From positions 1-53,894 of the forward strand of contig NZ_BSUG01000076.1 of assembly GCF_030161475.1 (NCBI RefSeq): a DNA stretch of 53,894 nt, in the 5' to 3' direction. The notes below the pieces were generated by a model. That model ran no database searches, was not told where the DNA came from, and was given only the letters and a program-made list of their open reading frames with translations. The DNA comes from Tetragenococcus halophilus subsp. flandriensis (GTDB taxonomy: Bacteria; Bacillota; Bacilli; Lactobacillales; Enterococcaceae). Shown here piece by piece: positions 53,531 to 53,894 of this stretch; positions within the stretch are counted from its first letter, which is position 1; each line of letters starts with the position of its first letter. A program made the position numbers and the translations under genes.

Positions 53531-53755
53531 TATTTTTTTAGTCTTGAATTAATTTCGATGTCTCCATTTTTGAAGGAAAGGAACAAAGAAACGCAACGAT
53601 TGTTGAATATTTAGTAGGAAAAAGCCTAGTCTTTCGTTAAATGAACAAGAAATTTTTTATTCATTTGCCCCCTTCATGAAAAAAGGGCAAACGAAAGAAA
53701 ACCAGGCGAAAATCATCCTTGTTTTTTTATTCCCTTTCCTTTAATGACTGTTGAT
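53531..53755. other. gene-free region with the 3' end of an insertion sequence
   Basis: There is no coding gene. It holds a nested dyad (TCTTTCGTT/AACGAAAGA at 53630-53638 and 53688-53696, enclosing TTTGCCC/GGGCAAA) after the transposase stop. This may be the IS end or its terminator. The terminal repeat cannot be fixed because the other end is outside the window. Confidence 0.45.
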
Positions 53756-53894
53756 TTAGGCCGCTTTTTCTTTTTGTTGTAAAGCGACTTTTTTCTTGCC
53801 TAACATCACAATAAAGGTAGTTGTGACATGAAGTTTCATTTTGTCCAACCCACGAATCCGATGGTCTTCAAATAGATAATCTCGATCGATACGG
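53756..53894 (-). CDS. transposase, C-terminal end (partial, runs off the window)
   Basis: The last 45 codons of a minus-strand frame (from RIDRDYLFED to the stop TAA at 53756-53758), with the segment HRIRGLDKMKLHVTTTFIV and a lysine-rich tail. This shape is typical of DDE transposase C-termini of the IS1182/IS5-like kind. The family is a guess because only the tail is visible. It uses somewhat more GC-rich codons than the neighbouring operon. No protein in the sugar operon resembles it. Confidence 0.6.
   Translation of the reverse strand, partial: RIDRDYLFEDHRIRGLDKMKLHVTTTFIVMLGKKKVALQQKEKAA

Noticed and set aside
53108-53614. 168-aa plus-strand ORF at the right end
   Set aside because: It lies antisense to licT, its leader terminator and promoter; it is low-complexity and a shadow.

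Overview
The window looks like the chromosome of a low-GC lactic acid bacterium of the Enterococcaceae, most likely Tetragenococcus or a close relative. The 5' part of a 16S rRNA gene (minus strand, bases 1 to about 379) reads like Enterococcus/Tetragenococcus 16S, and from memory its V1 stem and 'CCATCAGCGGGGGATAAC' segment fit Tetragenococcus better than E. faecalis. The genus is an inference. The very acidic iron-binding lipoprotein would suit a salt-tolerant organism.

Layout. (1) 1-790: rRNA operon start with two tandem promoters. (2) 787-5132: housekeeping genes: a stress S1-domain protein, a PatB-type C-S lyase, cyclophilin, YumC-type ferredoxin/flavodoxin reductase and a PgpA-like phosphatase. 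(3) 5142-6680: a DHA2 drug-efflux pump behind a leader that ends in an intrinsic terminator. (4) 6679-10556: a siderophore-type iron ABC transporter, with permeases and ATPase on minus, a divergent lipoprotein on plus, and a perfect Fur-box palindrome between them. (5) 10793-12406: an orphan epimerase/ROK kinase pair. (6) 12677-17766: three-subunit xanthine dehydrogenase plus an NCS2 xanthine/uracil permease, with a CcpA cre site.

(7) 17991-53500 is a carbohydrate island holding five PTS transporters. A sorbitol operon has the gene order gutF-R-M-C-B-A known from Lactobacillus casei, extended by a fructose-6-phosphate aldolase and a HAD phosphatase. An L-sorbose operon (sorF-A-B-C-D-E) faces its divergent regulator sorR. 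Then come a 6-phosphogluconate dehydrogenase and a mannose-family PTS that carries an M20 amidohydrolase inside the operon, facing an RpiR regulator. A second glucitol-family PTS locus carries a SAF-domain oxidoreductase, a zinc alcohol dehydrogenase and a D-2-hydroxyacid dehydrogenase, with a SorC-family regulator at its 3' end. A decayed IS4-family element lies between two terminators. Last is a LicT-antiterminated operon joining a beta-glucoside PTS and 6-phospho-beta-glucosidase to a PfkB kinase, a hexulose-6-phosphate isomerase and the UlaD/UlaE/UlaF enzymes of L-ascorbate catabolism. The window ends in the 3' part of another insertion-sequence transposase.

How the genes work together. 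Most catabolic operons pair a phosphorylating transporter with oxidoreductases or aldolases that lead to fructose-6-phosphate, xylulose-5-phosphate or triose phosphates. Full or one-mismatch cre sites lie at four of their promoters and at xdhA, so they are probably under catabolite repression. The three loci whose substrate I cannot name from known pathways (the M20-linked PTS, the second glucitol-type PTS, and the beta-glucoside/Ula operon) are the best candidates for undescribed catabolic systems.
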